Assembly: GCA_029227815.1 (NCBI GenBank)
Contig: CP118523.1
Coordinates: forward strand, 3,472,001 to 3,536,000
Reading direction: 5' to 3'
DNA length: 64,000 nucleotides
From: Clostridiaceae bacterium M8S5
GTDB lineage: Bacteria > Bacillota > Clostridia > Tissierellales > MCWD3
The notes under the pieces were generated by a model. It searched no databases. It saw nothing but the letters and a program-made list of their open reading frames with translations, and had not been told where the DNA came from. This document shows, piece by piece, positions 35,940 through 45,352 of the stretch (within the stretch, counting starts at the first letter, position 1; every line of letters begins with the position of its first letter). Made by a program: the position numbers and the translations under genes.

Positions 35940-37166
35940 TTAGTTTTTAACACCTTTCGCTCTTCTATATAAAATAGTTGTAGTAACTAAACATATAATT
36001 ACCATTACTAACATGTAACCAAATATAACTTTAAATCCAGTTTCTCCTGAAAACTTATCTAGTATCGTACCGTTCAAGCCGTGAACATACATATCTGGTA
36101 TGAATCCTAAGAATGAAGCAAATCCTATAAATATTCCTGTCTTATCAGGACTAATATTTAGCTCACCTAAAGATGAGAAATATATTCCTCTTATCGAGAA
36201 GTTTGCATATTGTGCAACCATCCATAATCCTATTACTACGTATAAAAGACTTGCTTTCCCTGGAAGTAATATATATGCTACTAGTGATACGACCGCTACA
36301 ACTAATAAGTATCTAACTACTTTAAGTGTTGAGCCTAGTTTATCAACAAATATACCCGCTGTCGCTGCACCAATAAATCCGATAACATACATGCAAAACA
36401 TTGATATACCTGATGCAGATGTTGTTGATAATCCAAATATCTTAGTCAAATATGGAGTTACTATACTTAGTCCTCTGTGAAAATGATATGCACTTAAAAT
36501 CATGATACCTATCAACCATGCTCTTGAATCCATCATTATTGTGAATATATCTTTTATTGAAATAGCTGTTTTTTCTACTTGCTTAACGTTTTTTAACAAG
36601 AATAACAGCAATACACCTACCGATATCATTACTACAGAATATATTATAATTATTGTGGACATTCCAAGCTTTGCCTCACTAAATTGAGCGAAAACTGCTA
36701 ATGCAAGATATGATATTATCAATCCCGATACTTGTTTTCCACCTTCCCAGAATCCAAACATTTTTCCTAAATCTTCACCACTGCTTAATAACCTTACAGC
36801 TTTTATTGCTACCGACCAATAACAAAGGCATACTATTGCTCCATATGCAATGTGTATAGCTAGCACTACATTGTACGACGGGAATGTCGAATATAATAAT
36901 CCTAATGATCCCATCGAAATAAATGCAAAACTAAGCAATGCCTTTGGACTAAATCTATCTGCTATCCATCCACCTGGAAAATAGCATATAGTAGATGCTA
37001 TACCGAAATAATTAACCAAAACTCCTAGCTGTGTATTAGTAACTCCTAATGAAGATATAAGTGCATCGTAATATGAACCTTTTAAGTATGGAATCTTGTA
37101 CACTAATCCACCTGCTAGCGCTAGTATTAATAGAGTTATCCAATTCTTTTTTATTTTACTTTTCAT
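35940..37166 (-). CDS. MFS transporter (peptide/amino-acid-derivative carrier candidate)
   Basis: The 408-residue protein has 12 TM segments and the MFS motif A as GGWIADRFSPKALL after helix 2. Unlike the drug pumps elsewhere in the window it heads an operon of hydrolases behind a sigma-54 promoter, which suggests uptake of their substrate. The ATG follows AGGAGAGATATAC. It may import an N-acylated amino acid or dipeptide; this is inference from the M20 and S9 neighbours. Confidence 0.88.
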   Translation of the reverse strand: MKSKIKKNWITLLILALAGGLVYKIPYLKGSYYDALISSLGVTNTQLGVLVNYFGIASTICYFPGGWIADRFSPKALLSFAFISMGSLGLLYSTFPSYNVVLAIHIAYGAIVCLCYWSVAIKAVRLLSSGEDLGKMFGFWEGGKQVSGLIISYLALAVFAQFSEAKLGMSTIIIIYSVVMISVGVLLLFLLKNVKQVEKTAISIKDIFTIMMDSRAWLIGIMILSAYHFHRGLSIVTPYLTKIFGLSTTSASGISMFCMYVIGFIGAATAGIFVDKLGSTLKVVRYLLVVAVVSLVAYILLPGKASLLYVVIGLWMVAQYANFSIRGIYFSSLGELNISPDKTGIFIGFASFLGFIPDMYVHGLNGTILDKFSGETGFKVIFGYMLVMVIICLVTTTILYRRAKGVKN

Positions 37167-37351
37167 GTATATCTCTCCTTGTCAATTTTTATCATACATA
37201 GTCAAATGTTTACTCTGTGATTTTTATCAATAATCCCTCCTATCATTTATACAAAGATTGTTCTTCTATTATTAGTTCTAAGCAAATACCGATAAAAATT
37301 ATTTTATAAATACGTTTATATTTAGAAACAATCTTATGTAGCAATATATAA

Positions 37352-37369
37352 GAGCAATTACCGTGCCAA
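37352..37369 (-). promoter_or_regulatory. Sigma-54 (-24/-12) promoter
   Basis: On the minus strand TTGGCACGGTAATTGCTC matches the consensus TGGCAC-N5-TTGCW without mismatch. It lies about 185 bp before the MFS start, so the mRNA has a long leader. Two copies of TAACTATA, at 37393-37400 and about 37424-37431 (read as TATAGTTA on plus), lie upstream and are candidate activator sites. Confidence 0.88.
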
Positions 37370-37447
37370 CTATGAAAATTTTCCTGTTATTTTATAGTTA
37401 GCTTATTATGCACATTTATTCGATATAGTTAATATTTTTATATTAAA

Positions 37448-37482
37448 AAAGTGGATTGTCTAACGAATCCACAATCCACTTT
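37448..37482 (-). terminator. Terminator of the sigma-54 activator gene
   Basis: AAAGTGGATTGT and its exact complement form a 12-bp stem with an 11-nt loop; on the minus strand it follows the activator's stop at 37503 and ends in TTTTTTAATA. Confidence 0.92.
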
Positions 37483-37502
37483 AAAATCCACATTTCATCC
37501 AA

Positions 37503-39482
37503 TTATTTATCCCTATCATTTATTAGCTTCAAACCTTTTTGAGTTATAACACAACCCTTTCTGCCAATCTTTTTGCTGATATAACCTTTTTCTTCTAAGT
37601 TTTTTAATATTATACGCAGTCTATATTCGGTTATATGTTTGTTGTTGTTTTCGTTATATACATGAACTAACTTTACTCTTCCAATTCCATCTCCATCATC
37701 TGCGTGTTTATTAATAGCTTTAAGAACTGAAATCTCCAAATTATCTCTTATCTTTAAATCACCTTTAATAATAAATGTATCTGGAAGTGGCTTAGGGCTA
37801 TTCTTCATAAATGAATAATACTCTGCCACGTTTTTTAATTCTCGTACATTACCTCTCCATTTATGCTCTAAGAGAGCTTTTTGTATGCTTTCTTTTAATT
37901 CCCCATGTTCGTTGGCATATTTTTTAAATAAAGGCAGTATATCTTCTCGCCTTTTATTTAGTGGTGGTACATTTAATGGCAGTACATTTAATCTATAATA
38001 TAGGTCTTCTCTAAACCTGCCCTCTTCAACTTCTCTCATCAAATTTTTATTTGTAGCAGCTATTATTCTAACGTCTATCTCTATTATTTTATAACTTCCT
38101 ATTCTCATAACCTGCATTTCTTGTATAACCCTTAAAAGTCTTGACTGTAGCTCATAAGGCATATCTCCAATTTCATCTAAGAATATGCTTCCATTATTCG
38201 CTTCCTCAAACAATCCACTTTTCCCTTCACTTCTAGCTCCTGTAAACGCTCCTTTAGCATAACCAAAAAGCTCACTTTCAAGCAAACTAGCTGGAAGAGC
38301 AGCACAATTTATGGCTACAAATGGCTGTTTTTTACGTCTAGAACTATTGTGTATTGATTGTGCTAGAAGTTCTTTTCCTGTTCCGCTTTCTCCACATATT
38401 AATACTGTTTTATCTGTGCCAGCGAATATTTTAGCAGTCTCAACACACTCCTCCATTATCTTTGAATAATATATTATTTTTTTAAATGTATATTTAGCCA
38501 TTAAGCCTGTTGATTTTAATTTAGCACTAACCGTTTGTTCTAGTTTTTTAATATATGTTATATCTTGTAAAACTATAATCTTCTCATTCACTGCATGATG
38601 ATATACAGTAGGTGTTTTTACTGATATTATCAATATTTTTTTGTTTATTTTTACTAGTTCATTATCTATATCTTCAATTTTTATTTTTTCTATAAAATCC
38701 TCATCAAATATCTCATTTATATTGGTCATATTGTTAGCCATATCTATGTTCAATATTTCATAAAGTCTATCGTTATTTAGTATTATATTACCATCGTTAT
38801 CGATTAGTATTATACCGTCACTAGATTTTTCTAGTATAGAATGTAATTGTTCATTTAACTTGTATAATTCTTTATATTGTTGCTTAAAACCTACATCTAA
38901 AGTTACTATTCTCTTTATATATTTTAGTAACCTATTATTTATCTCCGAATCCTTGATATTTAGCTTGTTTATTATTGCAATAAATGTTGATGTATCTAGG
39001 CATCTTACACCAACATCAATTATATTAGGAATAGAAGAAGGTACTTTTTCCTTTATACCTACTGTTATCGCATACTTAATATGTCTATAATCTTCGCCCT
39101 CTTTATATGATATAAAACGTAAATCTTTTATTTTCAATTTATACAATAATGTCGTTACTTGAAGTGTTGTCTCATAATAATCATTTACTACTAGCACTTC
39201 ACTATTTTGAGGTATGTCAAGTATTTTTAATGCTTCTTCTTCTAGTATTGTTCTAGAAACAACTATAACTTTGTCTAAATTTTTTATATTTTTAGTAGCT
39301 TTAGCTACTCTATTTTCAAGCATGAAAAGAATAGTATCTCCATCTATAATATGGTCGTCGTCCATATTATTAAGATAACAATTTTCTATAATTATCTTAT
39401 CTTCAAATACATATTTCAAATTATTTGTTAGTTCTACCGATAATTCTCCTTCAAAATCTGTAACTATAACTACCTTTTTCAC
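37503..39482 (-). CDS. Sigma-54-dependent transcriptional activator (PrpR-N/PAS type)
   Basis: The 659-residue protein has an N-terminal PrpR-like sensor (about 1-205), a PAS domain (about 215-315; [20 protein letters not shown]), an AAA+ domain (about 340-560) with Walker [11 protein letters not shown], the sigma-54 contact loop GAFTGA, Walker [11 protein letters not shown], and a C-terminal region with winged-helix character ([14 protein letters not shown]). The start is GTG 39482. It lies directly upstream of the sigma-54 promoter and the peptidase operon, which it most likely drives in response to a peptide-derived signal. Its own transcript ends at the terminator near 37482. Confidence 0.93.
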   Translation of the reverse strand: MKKVVIVTDFEGELSVELTNNLKYVFEDKIIIENCYLNNMDDDHIIDGDTILFMLENRVAKATKNIKNLDKVIVVSRTILEEEALKILDIPQNSEVLVVNDYYETTLQVTTLLYKLKIKDLRFISYKEGEDYRHIKYAITVGIKEKVPSSIPNIIDVGVRCLDTSTFIAIINKLNIKDSEINNRLLKYIKRIVTLDVGFKQQYKELYKLNEQLHSILEKSSDGIILIDNDGNIILNNDRLYEILNIDMANNMTNINEIFDEDFIEKIKIEDIDNELVKINKKILIISVKTPTVYHHAVNEKIIVLQDITYIKKLEQTVSAKLKSTGLMAKYTFKKIIYYSKIMEECVETAKIFAGTDKTVLICGESGTGKELLAQSIHNSSRRKKQPFVAINCAALPASLLESELFGYAKGAFTGARSEGKSGLFEEANNGSIFLDEIGDMPYELQSRLLRVIQEMQVMRIGSYKIIEIDVRIIAATNKNLMREVEEGRFREDLYYRLNVLPLNVPPLNKRREDILPLFKKYANEHGELKESIQKALLEHKWRGNVRELKNVAEYYSFMKNSPKPLPDTFIIKGDLKIRDNLEISVLKAINKHADDGDGIGRVKLVHVYNENNNKHITEYRLRIILKNLEEKGYISKKIGRKGCVITQKGLKLINDRDK

Positions 39483-39659
39483 ATTAATCCACCATGCTTT
39501 CGATTTTAACCTAAAGTATCTTTTAGTATTATATTACTACAAGGCTTATAATATTTAAATAAGAAATAAATAATTTTGTAAGATATTGTTGTAATTTCAG
39601 AGCAAGAATATTTTATGCAATCAATAGTATCAAAAAAACAGTTCCTACCGATTAGCAAT

Positions 39660-40805
39660 TTACCCATACAATTTGTACATTACACTCTTTAACCCTTCAT
39701 ATGTCACTTTAGTCTGATTTGTAAGTGTACAAACATCCTCTAATGCTCTCTTTATAATGACATCTATGTTTTCTAAGTATTCTAATCTATCTATTCCGTA
39801 TTCTTTTAAGGTTAATGGTATGCCTAACTTCGCATTTAATATCTTTATAGCTTCTATAAGACTAAGTACACCTTCTCTTGTTGTTTGGCATGGCAGAGTT
39901 AGTTCATCAGCTAACACCTCATATCTCTGTGCCGAGTTTGTTAATGTATTATTTATACCAGAGTTGAACTCTATAACATATGGCAATAGCATGGCATTGA
40001 TTCTACCATGAGATATCTTGTATATACCTCCTATAGCGTGTGCCAAACTATGATTTATACCTAATCCTGCATTGGTGAAACTTATACCCGCCATACATGA
40101 TGCTTGTTGCATTTTTTGGCGAGCAATCATATCATCTCCATCAATATAAGCTCTATATAAATATGAAAACACATCCTTCACAGCTTTTCTTGAATACATA
40201 TCTGTATAATCTGATGCTTTTATGGAAACAAAACTTTCTATTGCATGAGACAAAACATCCATTCCTGTATCTGCTGTAACTATTGGTGGAACTGTTCTTG
40301 TGAACTCTGCATCTAACACTGCTACATCTGGTGTCATAATGTTATCTACTAGTGGTATTTTGACGTTGTTTTTTTCATCTGTCACAACAGAAAATGCTGT
40401 AACTTCAGATCCCGTTCCACTTGTAGTAGGAAATGCTACAAACCAAGGTTTTTTAATGTCAGCTCTATCAACTAACTCTTCTTTGGTCTTTATACAAAAA
40501 TACATAATAGCCTTTGCTGCATCAATTACTGAACCACCACCTACTGCTATTAGTAAGTCTGGTTTATTCTTTATAATATGATGCAAACCCTTAGTCACTG
40601 TACTTACCGATGGATTTGGCTCAACTTCATCAAATACGCTATATTTTACATTACTTTCGTTAAGAACATCTGTAACTTTTTTAACAAGCCCTAGTTTAAC
40701 CATTAATCTATCCGCTACCACAAAAGCTCTTTGAGATTTTAAACCACTTAAATATTTAAGAGAGTTTTCTCCCCAATGTATCTCTGTTTTAGATTGAAAT
40801 ATCAT
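39660..40805 (-). CDS. eutG: Fe-alcohol dehydrogenase of the eut cluster
   Basis: The 381-residue group III dehydrogenase has the NAD motif GGGSVIDAAKA, TTSGTGSEVT and the metal histidines in HAIESF and HSLAHAIGGIYKISHGRINA. It reduces acetaldehyde from ethanolamine to ethanol, regenerating NAD+ inside or near the microcompartment. No encapsulation-type helix is visible at its N-terminus. The ATG follows AGGAGGAACAAT. It is the last gene of the leftward eut cluster, 330 bp after eutQ, with a weak terminator between. Confidence 0.9.
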   Translation of the reverse strand: MIFQSKTEIHWGENSLKYLSGLKSQRAFVVADRLMVKLGLVKKVTDVLNESNVKYSVFDEVEPNPSVSTVTKGLHHIIKNKPDLLIAVGGGSVIDAAKAIMYFCIKTKEELVDRADIKKPWFVAFPTTSGTGSEVTAFSVVTDEKNNVKIPLVDNIMTPDVAVLDAEFTRTVPPIVTADTGMDVLSHAIESFVSIKASDYTDMYSRKAVKDVFSYLYRAYIDGDDMIARQKMQQASCMAGISFTNAGLGINHSLAHAIGGIYKISHGRINAMLLPYVIEFNSGINNTLTNSAQRYEVLADELTLPCQTTREGVLSLIEAIKILNAKLGIPLTLKEYGIDRLEYLENIDVIIKRALEDVCTLTNQTKVTYEGLKSVMYKLYG

Positions 40806-41137
40806 ATTGTTCCTCCTGTAAAATGATTATACTCTAAAGGGGTATCTCATAAGACACCCCGATATACTATTTATCTTATTATGTTTAACATGACTCTATA
40901 GTTAATTCTAAAAGAGTGAAATTTTAAAGTTTGCCATTCCACCTCATAATCCCTACTTCGTTTTAAAATGAGTGAATACCAAGGCATTGAAATTTTCACG
41001 GATAGGAGCGTTTTTTTAATTTGTCGCTCACTACTCGCTTTCGCTCCTAAGAGTAAGTGACTCACAAGAAATCATAGATTTCTGTTCTCTACTCACGATA
41101 GTCTCAGTATGTTTTGATGACGCAGAAGTTTGCCATT
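40806..41137. other. Unexplained 332-bp eutQ-eutG intergenic stretch
   Basis: No credible gene is seen; a 64-codon frame at 40871-41065 lacks an RBS. A direct repeat AATGGCAAACTT occurs at both sides (near 40929 and 41129 on the minus strand), bracketing about 200 bp with internal inverted pieces (GGAGCG near 41005 and CGCTCC near 41042 on plus; AAATCATAGATTT). A GGGGTATCT/AGACACCCC hairpin at 40839-40860 with a short T tract lies just before eutG. It could be a mobile-repeat relic plus an attenuator. Confidence 0.5.
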
Positions 41138-41593
41138 TTAGGATTCACTAGCCCAATCAGCGGGATAAGTGATATACACAAACCTAGCATGATCTGGTAC
41201 ACTAAACTGTATTGATGTATTTTTAGGGATAAATATGATATCACCTTTATTCCCTATTACTCTTCTACCATCTATTACTATCTCTAGCGTTCCATCTATT
41301 ATATAGTCTATTTCATCGTATGTTAGTGTCCAGTCAAATGTTGTTTTAGTCATTTCCATTATGCCACAACCTAATCTTGGGCTTTCATCTAATGAGATTA
41401 CGTCTTTTAGGTAGACATTGTCTCCTTCTTTTCCTGTGTCAAATTTTTCTCCTTTTACGGTGCTTGTTTTTATTGATATTACTCCGCTACTATCTACTGT
41501 TTTTTCAAAAGACTCGCTTTTGTTGTTCATTTGCTCACTTATGACTTTTCTTATGATTTCTTCTAACATTTTTTCGTTAATATTTTCTATCAT
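41138..41593 (-). CDS. eutQ: Ethanolamine utilisation protein EutQ (cupin; acetate-kinase-like)
   Basis: The 151-residue protein has an N-terminal amphipathic helix (MIENINEKMLEEIIRKVISE, residues 1-20) of encapsulation-peptide type, a linker and a C-terminal cupin barrel (about 55-150; TYDEIDYIIDGTLEIVIDG, GDIIFIPKNTSIQFSVP). EutQ homologues have acetate-kinase activity in Salmonella. The shorter N-terminal part compared with Enterobacteria is typical of Firmicutes. The ATG follows AGAGGTGTAAAT. It lies 15 bp after eutH in the same operon. Confidence 0.9.
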   Translation of the reverse strand: MIENINEKMLEEIIRKVISEQMNNKSESFEKTVDSSGVISIKTSTVKGEKFDTGKEGDNVYLKDVISLDESPRLGCGIMEMTKTTFDWTLTYDEIDYIIDGTLEIVIDGRRVIGNKGDIIFIPKNTSIQFSVPDHARFVYITYPADWASES

Positions 41594-41608
41594 ATTTACA
41601 CCTCTGTA

Positions 41609-42715
41609 TTATTTACTTTGTGCTTTACTTGTTTGAGTGTTTATTGATTTATTTGCTATGAAAACTGCTATTACTACTGCTGTAGCTCCTGCTACTAATT
41701 TTCCTACAACCATTGGGAATATCATCTCTTTATTAACACCAGCTGTAAATCCTAGATGATCGCCAAATACAAATGATGCGCTTACTGCAAAGGCAACGTT
41801 TATTATTTTCCCACGGTCATCCATATCCTTCATTAGGCCAAACATAGGTATGTTGTTTGCAAGTGTTGCAACCATTCCTGCTGCTGCTACATCCCCCATA
41901 CCTAAAAGTCTTCCTAGTTTAAGTAAAGGCTTGTTGAACACTTTTGTTATTACGTATACCATCGGGAATGCTCCTGCTAACATTAAAGCTATAGATCCTA
42001 CTATTGATATACCTTCTGAAACTGGCGCCATACCTGGTATTACTACATATCCTGTTAGAGTTTCTATTATTATTGCTGCTAGTCCTACTGTTATAACTGC
42101 AACTACACCTTTTCCGAAAATAGTAAAGCCTTTTATCATCTTTTCTGGTAACTTCCAAAGTCCTATTGCTAGTAACAGTGATACTATTATGATAGGTATA
42201 AGGTTTTTGATTATCAATGTTATACTAAATCCTGCTACTAATCCACCTACTAAACATCCTATCGGTATTGTTATAAGACCTGCTAATATACCAGTTGCTA
42301 AGAATTTGTGATCTTTTTTATCTATGATACCTAGTGCTACTGGTATTGTAAATACGATAGTTGGTCCCATCATACTACCTAATATTAAACCTGCGAATAA
42401 TCCTGCATCTGCATTCTGTGCGAGTTCCATAGCTAATGGATAACCACCCATATCATTTGCTAGTAATGTTGTAGCAAACATTGAAGGGTCAGCTCCTAGC
42501 GCTGTGTATATAGGCACTACTACTGGTTTCAAAACTTTTGCTAAAACTGGAGCAAGTGATACTACCCCTACCATGGCTAATGCTAATGAACCCATTGCCA
42601 TTATACCTTCTTCAAATTGCTCACCAAGACCAAATTTATTACCTATTATTTTATCTAAAGCTCCTAAAACCATAAATGCTACCATTATATATACAATAAT
42701 TTCATTGATACTCAT
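41609..42715 (-). CDS. eutH: Ethanolamine permease EutH
   Basis: The 368-residue protein has about 10-11 TM segments and starts MSINEIIVYIMVAFMVLGAL; the segment GLGEQFEEGIMAMGSLALAM is characteristic of the EutH family. It imports ethanolamine across the inner membrane, important at low external ethanolamine or low pH. The ATG is preceded by AGAGGAGGATATTATAT. It is embedded between a small eut protein and eutQ. Confidence 0.93.
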   Translation of the reverse strand: MSINEIIVYIMVAFMVLGALDKIIGNKFGLGEQFEEGIMAMGSLALAMVGVVSLAPVLAKVLKPVVVPIYTALGADPSMFATTLLANDMGGYPLAMELAQNADAGLFAGLILGSMMGPTIVFTIPVALGIIDKKDHKFLATGILAGLITIPIGCLVGGLVAGFSITLIIKNLIPIIIVSLLLAIGLWKLPEKMIKGFTIFGKGVVAVITVGLAAIIIETLTGYVVIPGMAPVSEGISIVGSIALMLAGAFPMVYVITKVFNKPLLKLGRLLGMGDVAAAGMVATLANNIPMFGLMKDMDDRGKIINVAFAVSASFVFGDHLGFTAGVNKEMIFPMVVGKLVAGATAVVIAVFIANKSINTQTSKAQSK

Positions 42716-42782
42716 ATATAATATCCTCCTCTTATTAACTCTAGCGATTCTAAAGTTTTTTATTTGATTAACTAAGGCAGTA

Positions 42783-43088
42783 TTACAAATCTATACGTTC
42801 TAATACTCTTTTTGTTATACAGTTTATTTTATTTTGGTCATATATCTTAAAATCCTCTACTAAAACTTTTGCTATTAGTGTTACAATCTGAGAACTTTCA
42901 TCATTCTCTTGTTCTTGTTCTTGTTTTTGTTTTTGTTTTTTCTGCCCGTATACTATAGTTATGTTTTTATTCCTAAGCATATCTTTAGCACTAGGAGACA
43001 GTATCATTTTTTGTTCAACATAAAACTCACTATCACCTTGTTCCATAAATTGTGATAAATTATTCTTGGTTACAAGAAGTTTACCCAT
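42783..43088 (-). CDS. Small eut-cluster protein, EutT N-domain-like with terminal helix
   Basis: The 101-residue protein has residues 1-48 clearly related to the N-terminus of EutT in this cluster: QKMILSPSAKDMLRNKNITI matches the EutT segment KKTIITPSARQYLKDKCVEL. A Lys/Gln/Glu-rich linker (about 50-64) follows, then a C-terminal helix (IVTLIAKVLVEDFKIYD) like the encapsulation helices of other cargo here. The catalytic EutT region is absent. It is 15 bp after pduT. It may be an adaptor inside the compartment; this is inference. The family name is not known to me. Confidence 0.75.
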   Translation of the reverse strand: MGKLLVTKNNLSQFMEQGDSEFYVEQKMILSPSAKDMLRNKNITIVYGQKKQKQKQEQEQENDESSQIVTLIAKVLVEDFKIYDQNKINCITKRVLERIDL

Positions 43089-43102
43089 TATATCACCTCT
43101 TT

Positions 43103-43651
43103 CTAAAGCAATTTGTCAAATAGTTCTTTTCGAGGTGAAGGAATTACTACCTTGTTTACTAGCATGCCATTATCTCCTCCAACTCTTGCACCAGCCTCTA
43201 TTGCTTCTGTTACTCCACTAACATCTCCTGTAAGTGTTATGAAGGCTTTTCCTCCTATACCATAACCTAATCTTACCTCAATTAAATCGACTGATGCCGC
43301 TTTTGCTGCTTCGTCTGCTGCTACTATACATGTCGCTATACTAAAGAACTCTAGCACACCTAAAGCATTGACTTTTGAAATATTTGTTGCTGAATTTATT
43401 GCATTTATTAATTGTGGATGTATGCTTGGAAGGACTAGTGTATCAAGCACAAAAGCACGTCCAACTTCTTTGCCTACCTCTATTGCTGTTTTTACGTCAC
43501 CTACATCTCCTGATATTAACACAATATACTTGCCTGGGCATATTGAATGTGATTTTAATAGCTCAACCGAGGCTGCTTTGATTATAGCATCTGCAACTTC
43601 TATCCCTTTTGCTATACTGTTTAATTCTATTAGTCCTATTGTTCTAATCAT
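43103..43651 (-). CDS. pduT: BMC-T shell protein with Fe-S site, PduT
   Basis: The 182-residue protein holds two tandem BMC domains (about 1-90 and 93-180), so it forms pseudohexameric trimers. Cys38 in HSICPGKYIVLISGD lies exactly where PduT holds a 4Fe-4S cluster at the central pore. PduT carries electrons across the shell, probably with PduS. It overlaps the pduS stop by 4 bp. Having PduT in a eut cluster suggests redox traffic for cobalamin or NAD recycling. Confidence 0.92.
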   Translation of the reverse strand: MIRTIGLIELNSIAKGIEVADAIIKAASVELLKSHSICPGKYIVLISGDVGDVKTAIEVGKEVGRAFVLDTLVLPSIHPQLINAINSATNISKVNALGVLEFFSIATCIVAADEAAKAASVDLIEVRLGYGIGGKAFITLTGDVSGVTEAIEAGARVGGDNGMLVNKVVIPSPRKELFDKLL

Positions 43652-44988
43652 TGGTTCACCTCACTATCTTTCATAATAGCAATATATTCTCCTACTTCAC
43701 ATACTTTTCCACTTATACTAGCATGTATATTAGCTCCTAAAGTTCCTAACTCAATTTTTCCAATGAGTTGTCCCTTCTCTACAATATCTCCAACCTTTAC
43801 TACGGGTGAAGCAGGTTTGCCAATATGTTGTGATAATGGAATATATACTTTTTGTGCCTTTATATTCTCTATTTCGCCCAGTTTAGTGTCTTTGTAAATA
43901 TTCAAGTCTAATCTTGAAATCAACCTTGATACTGGTACTTTTCTATATTCTCTAAGTTGGTTTACTTCATTTAACGGTTTTCTATCATAGCGAACACCGT
44001 TATTTCTAAGTTCATTTTTTATAAAAGCATTTACAAGTCTTGGTGAAAGCCCCATTGGACATGCATATAGTTCACATACACCACATTCGCTACATATCAA
44101 TGCTTCCATTAGTGTATCTTTATTTTTTACTCCTGCACCCATTGCTCGCATTATTTTATGAGGTCTTAACTGATGACCCATTAAATTTCTAGGGCACATA
44201 TCTGTACACATCTTACACTGTATACATGCTGTCCTTGCTTGATTAATAATTTGAGTTATTGGTTTTAATTTTCTTTTAACCATGTAATGATCTGCTGGTA
44301 TTACGATAAGTGATCCCAATGTTTTTGTGATGTAAGTAGTTTTAGCATCTTCTTTGTCTATGATTTTTCCCATCATAGGCCCTCCCAAAATTATCTTATA
44401 ATCTTCACGTACTACTCCACCACAGTATTTTAAAGCTTCGCTAACTGCCAAACCTATTGGTGCTTTTAGAAACTTTGGCTCTTTTACTTCTCCGACTACT
44501 GTCAGATACTTATCTACAACAGGATTGTCATTTATAGCATCATATATATTTACTACTGTTGCTACATTGTTAACTACAACACCTACATCTAATGGTATTC
44601 CTCCTGCTGGTATAACTCTTTTAGTTACTTCGTAAACCATAACCTGTTCATCCCCAGCAGGGTAGAAATTTTCAAATGTATGAATCTTTACATTTGATTT
44701 TAAATCATCTATAGCATTTTGTAAGGATTTAATTTCTTCTTTGTATTTGCTCTTAAGAGCTATAATCATATGCTCTGCTTTAACTGACTCTGCCATTTTC
44801 TCTATAGCTATGATTATTTGATTACTTCTTTGTCTCATTAGATACTTATCAACTTCTAGCAAAGGTTCACATTCTGCTGAGTTGATAATGAGGTATTCTA
44901 CTTGACAATTGAGTTTTATATGAGTTGGAAATCCAGCCCCTCCTACCCCTACAACTCCACTGTTATATATTTTGTCTAAAAGCTCCAT
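43648..44988 (-). CDS. pduS: PduS-type cobalamin reductase (RnfC-like)
   Basis: The 446-residue protein has an FMN-binding RnfC-like N-part (VGVGGAGFPTHIKL near residue 14), two 4Fe-4S motifs (CIQCKMCTDMCPRNLMGH and CSECGVCELYACPMGLSP, residues about 255-310) and a C-terminal barrel/lipoyl-like domain (GKIELGTLGANIHASISGKV). In Pdu compartments PduS reduces cob(III)alamin to cob(I)alamin for adenosylation and pairs with PduT. Here it likely supports EutT and EutBC. The ATG follows AAGGAGGCAAGAT. Confidence 0.92.
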   Translation of the reverse strand: MELLDKIYNSGVVGVGGAGFPTHIKLNCQVEYLIINSAECEPLLEVDKYLMRQRSNQIIIAIEKMAESVKAEHMIIALKSKYKEEIKSLQNAIDDLKSNVKIHTFENFYPAGDEQVMVYEVTKRVIPAGGIPLDVGVVVNNVATVVNIYDAINDNPVVDKYLTVVGEVKEPKFLKAPIGLAVSEALKYCGGVVREDYKIILGGPMMGKIIDKEDAKTTYITKTLGSLIVIPADHYMVKRKLKPITQIINQARTACIQCKMCTDMCPRNLMGHQLRPHKIMRAMGAGVKNKDTLMEALICSECGVCELYACPMGLSPRLVNAFIKNELRNNGVRYDRKPLNEVNQLREYRKVPVSRLISRLDLNIYKDTKLGEIENIKAQKVYIPLSQHIGKPASPVVKVGDIVEKGQLIGKIELGTLGANIHASISGKVCEVGEYIAIMKDSEVNQ

Positions 44989-45058
44989 ATCTTGCCTCCT
45001 TTATATATATGAAGTCTATCTTTATTGCTGATTTTACTCCTGCATAGATAACTCAGCG

Positions 45059-45352
45059 TTATTTAAGTTCTATGTTTTTATCTATTTCGATTTCATCTAT
45101 TATACCAATTATACTAGCGTCTATTGGTGCATTGTCTTTTTCAATTGTTTTTCTAGCAGAACTACCTTTTACTACAAGTACTGTATCTCCTATTCCAGCT
45201 CCTACACTATCTGTGGCAACAAAAGAATTCAATGGTCTATCATCGTAATAATCTATTGGTTTTACTACCAACAGTTTGAGTCCTGTTAGACCTTCTTCTT
45301 TTCTAGTTGCCCAAACGTTTCCTACTACTTTACCTAAAATCACAGATATCAC
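45059..45352 (-). CDS. eutN: BMC vertex protein EutN
   Basis: The 97-residue protein is a CcmL/EutN-family pentamer that caps shell vertices: it starts MISVILGKVVGNVWATRKEE and has KLLVVKPID and the AGIGDTVLVVKGSSAR segment. Length and start are typical. It overlaps the upstream gene by 4 bp (ATGA), so the two are translationally coupled. It follows the flavoprotein-like gene and precedes pduS. Confidence 0.95.
   Translation of the reverse strand: MISVILGKVVGNVWATRKEEGLTGLKLLVVKPIDYYDDRPLNSFVATDSVGAGIGDTVLVVKGSSARKTIEKDNAPIDASIIGIIDEIEIDKNIELK

Noticed and set aside
40806-40870. Third ANTAR target before eutG
   Set aside because: A terminator-like hairpin is present but no paired AxxGxx hexaloops precede it.
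40871-41065. 64-codon minus-strand frame in the eutQ-eutG gap
   Set aside because: No RBS and it spans repeat-like sequence; treated as noncoding.
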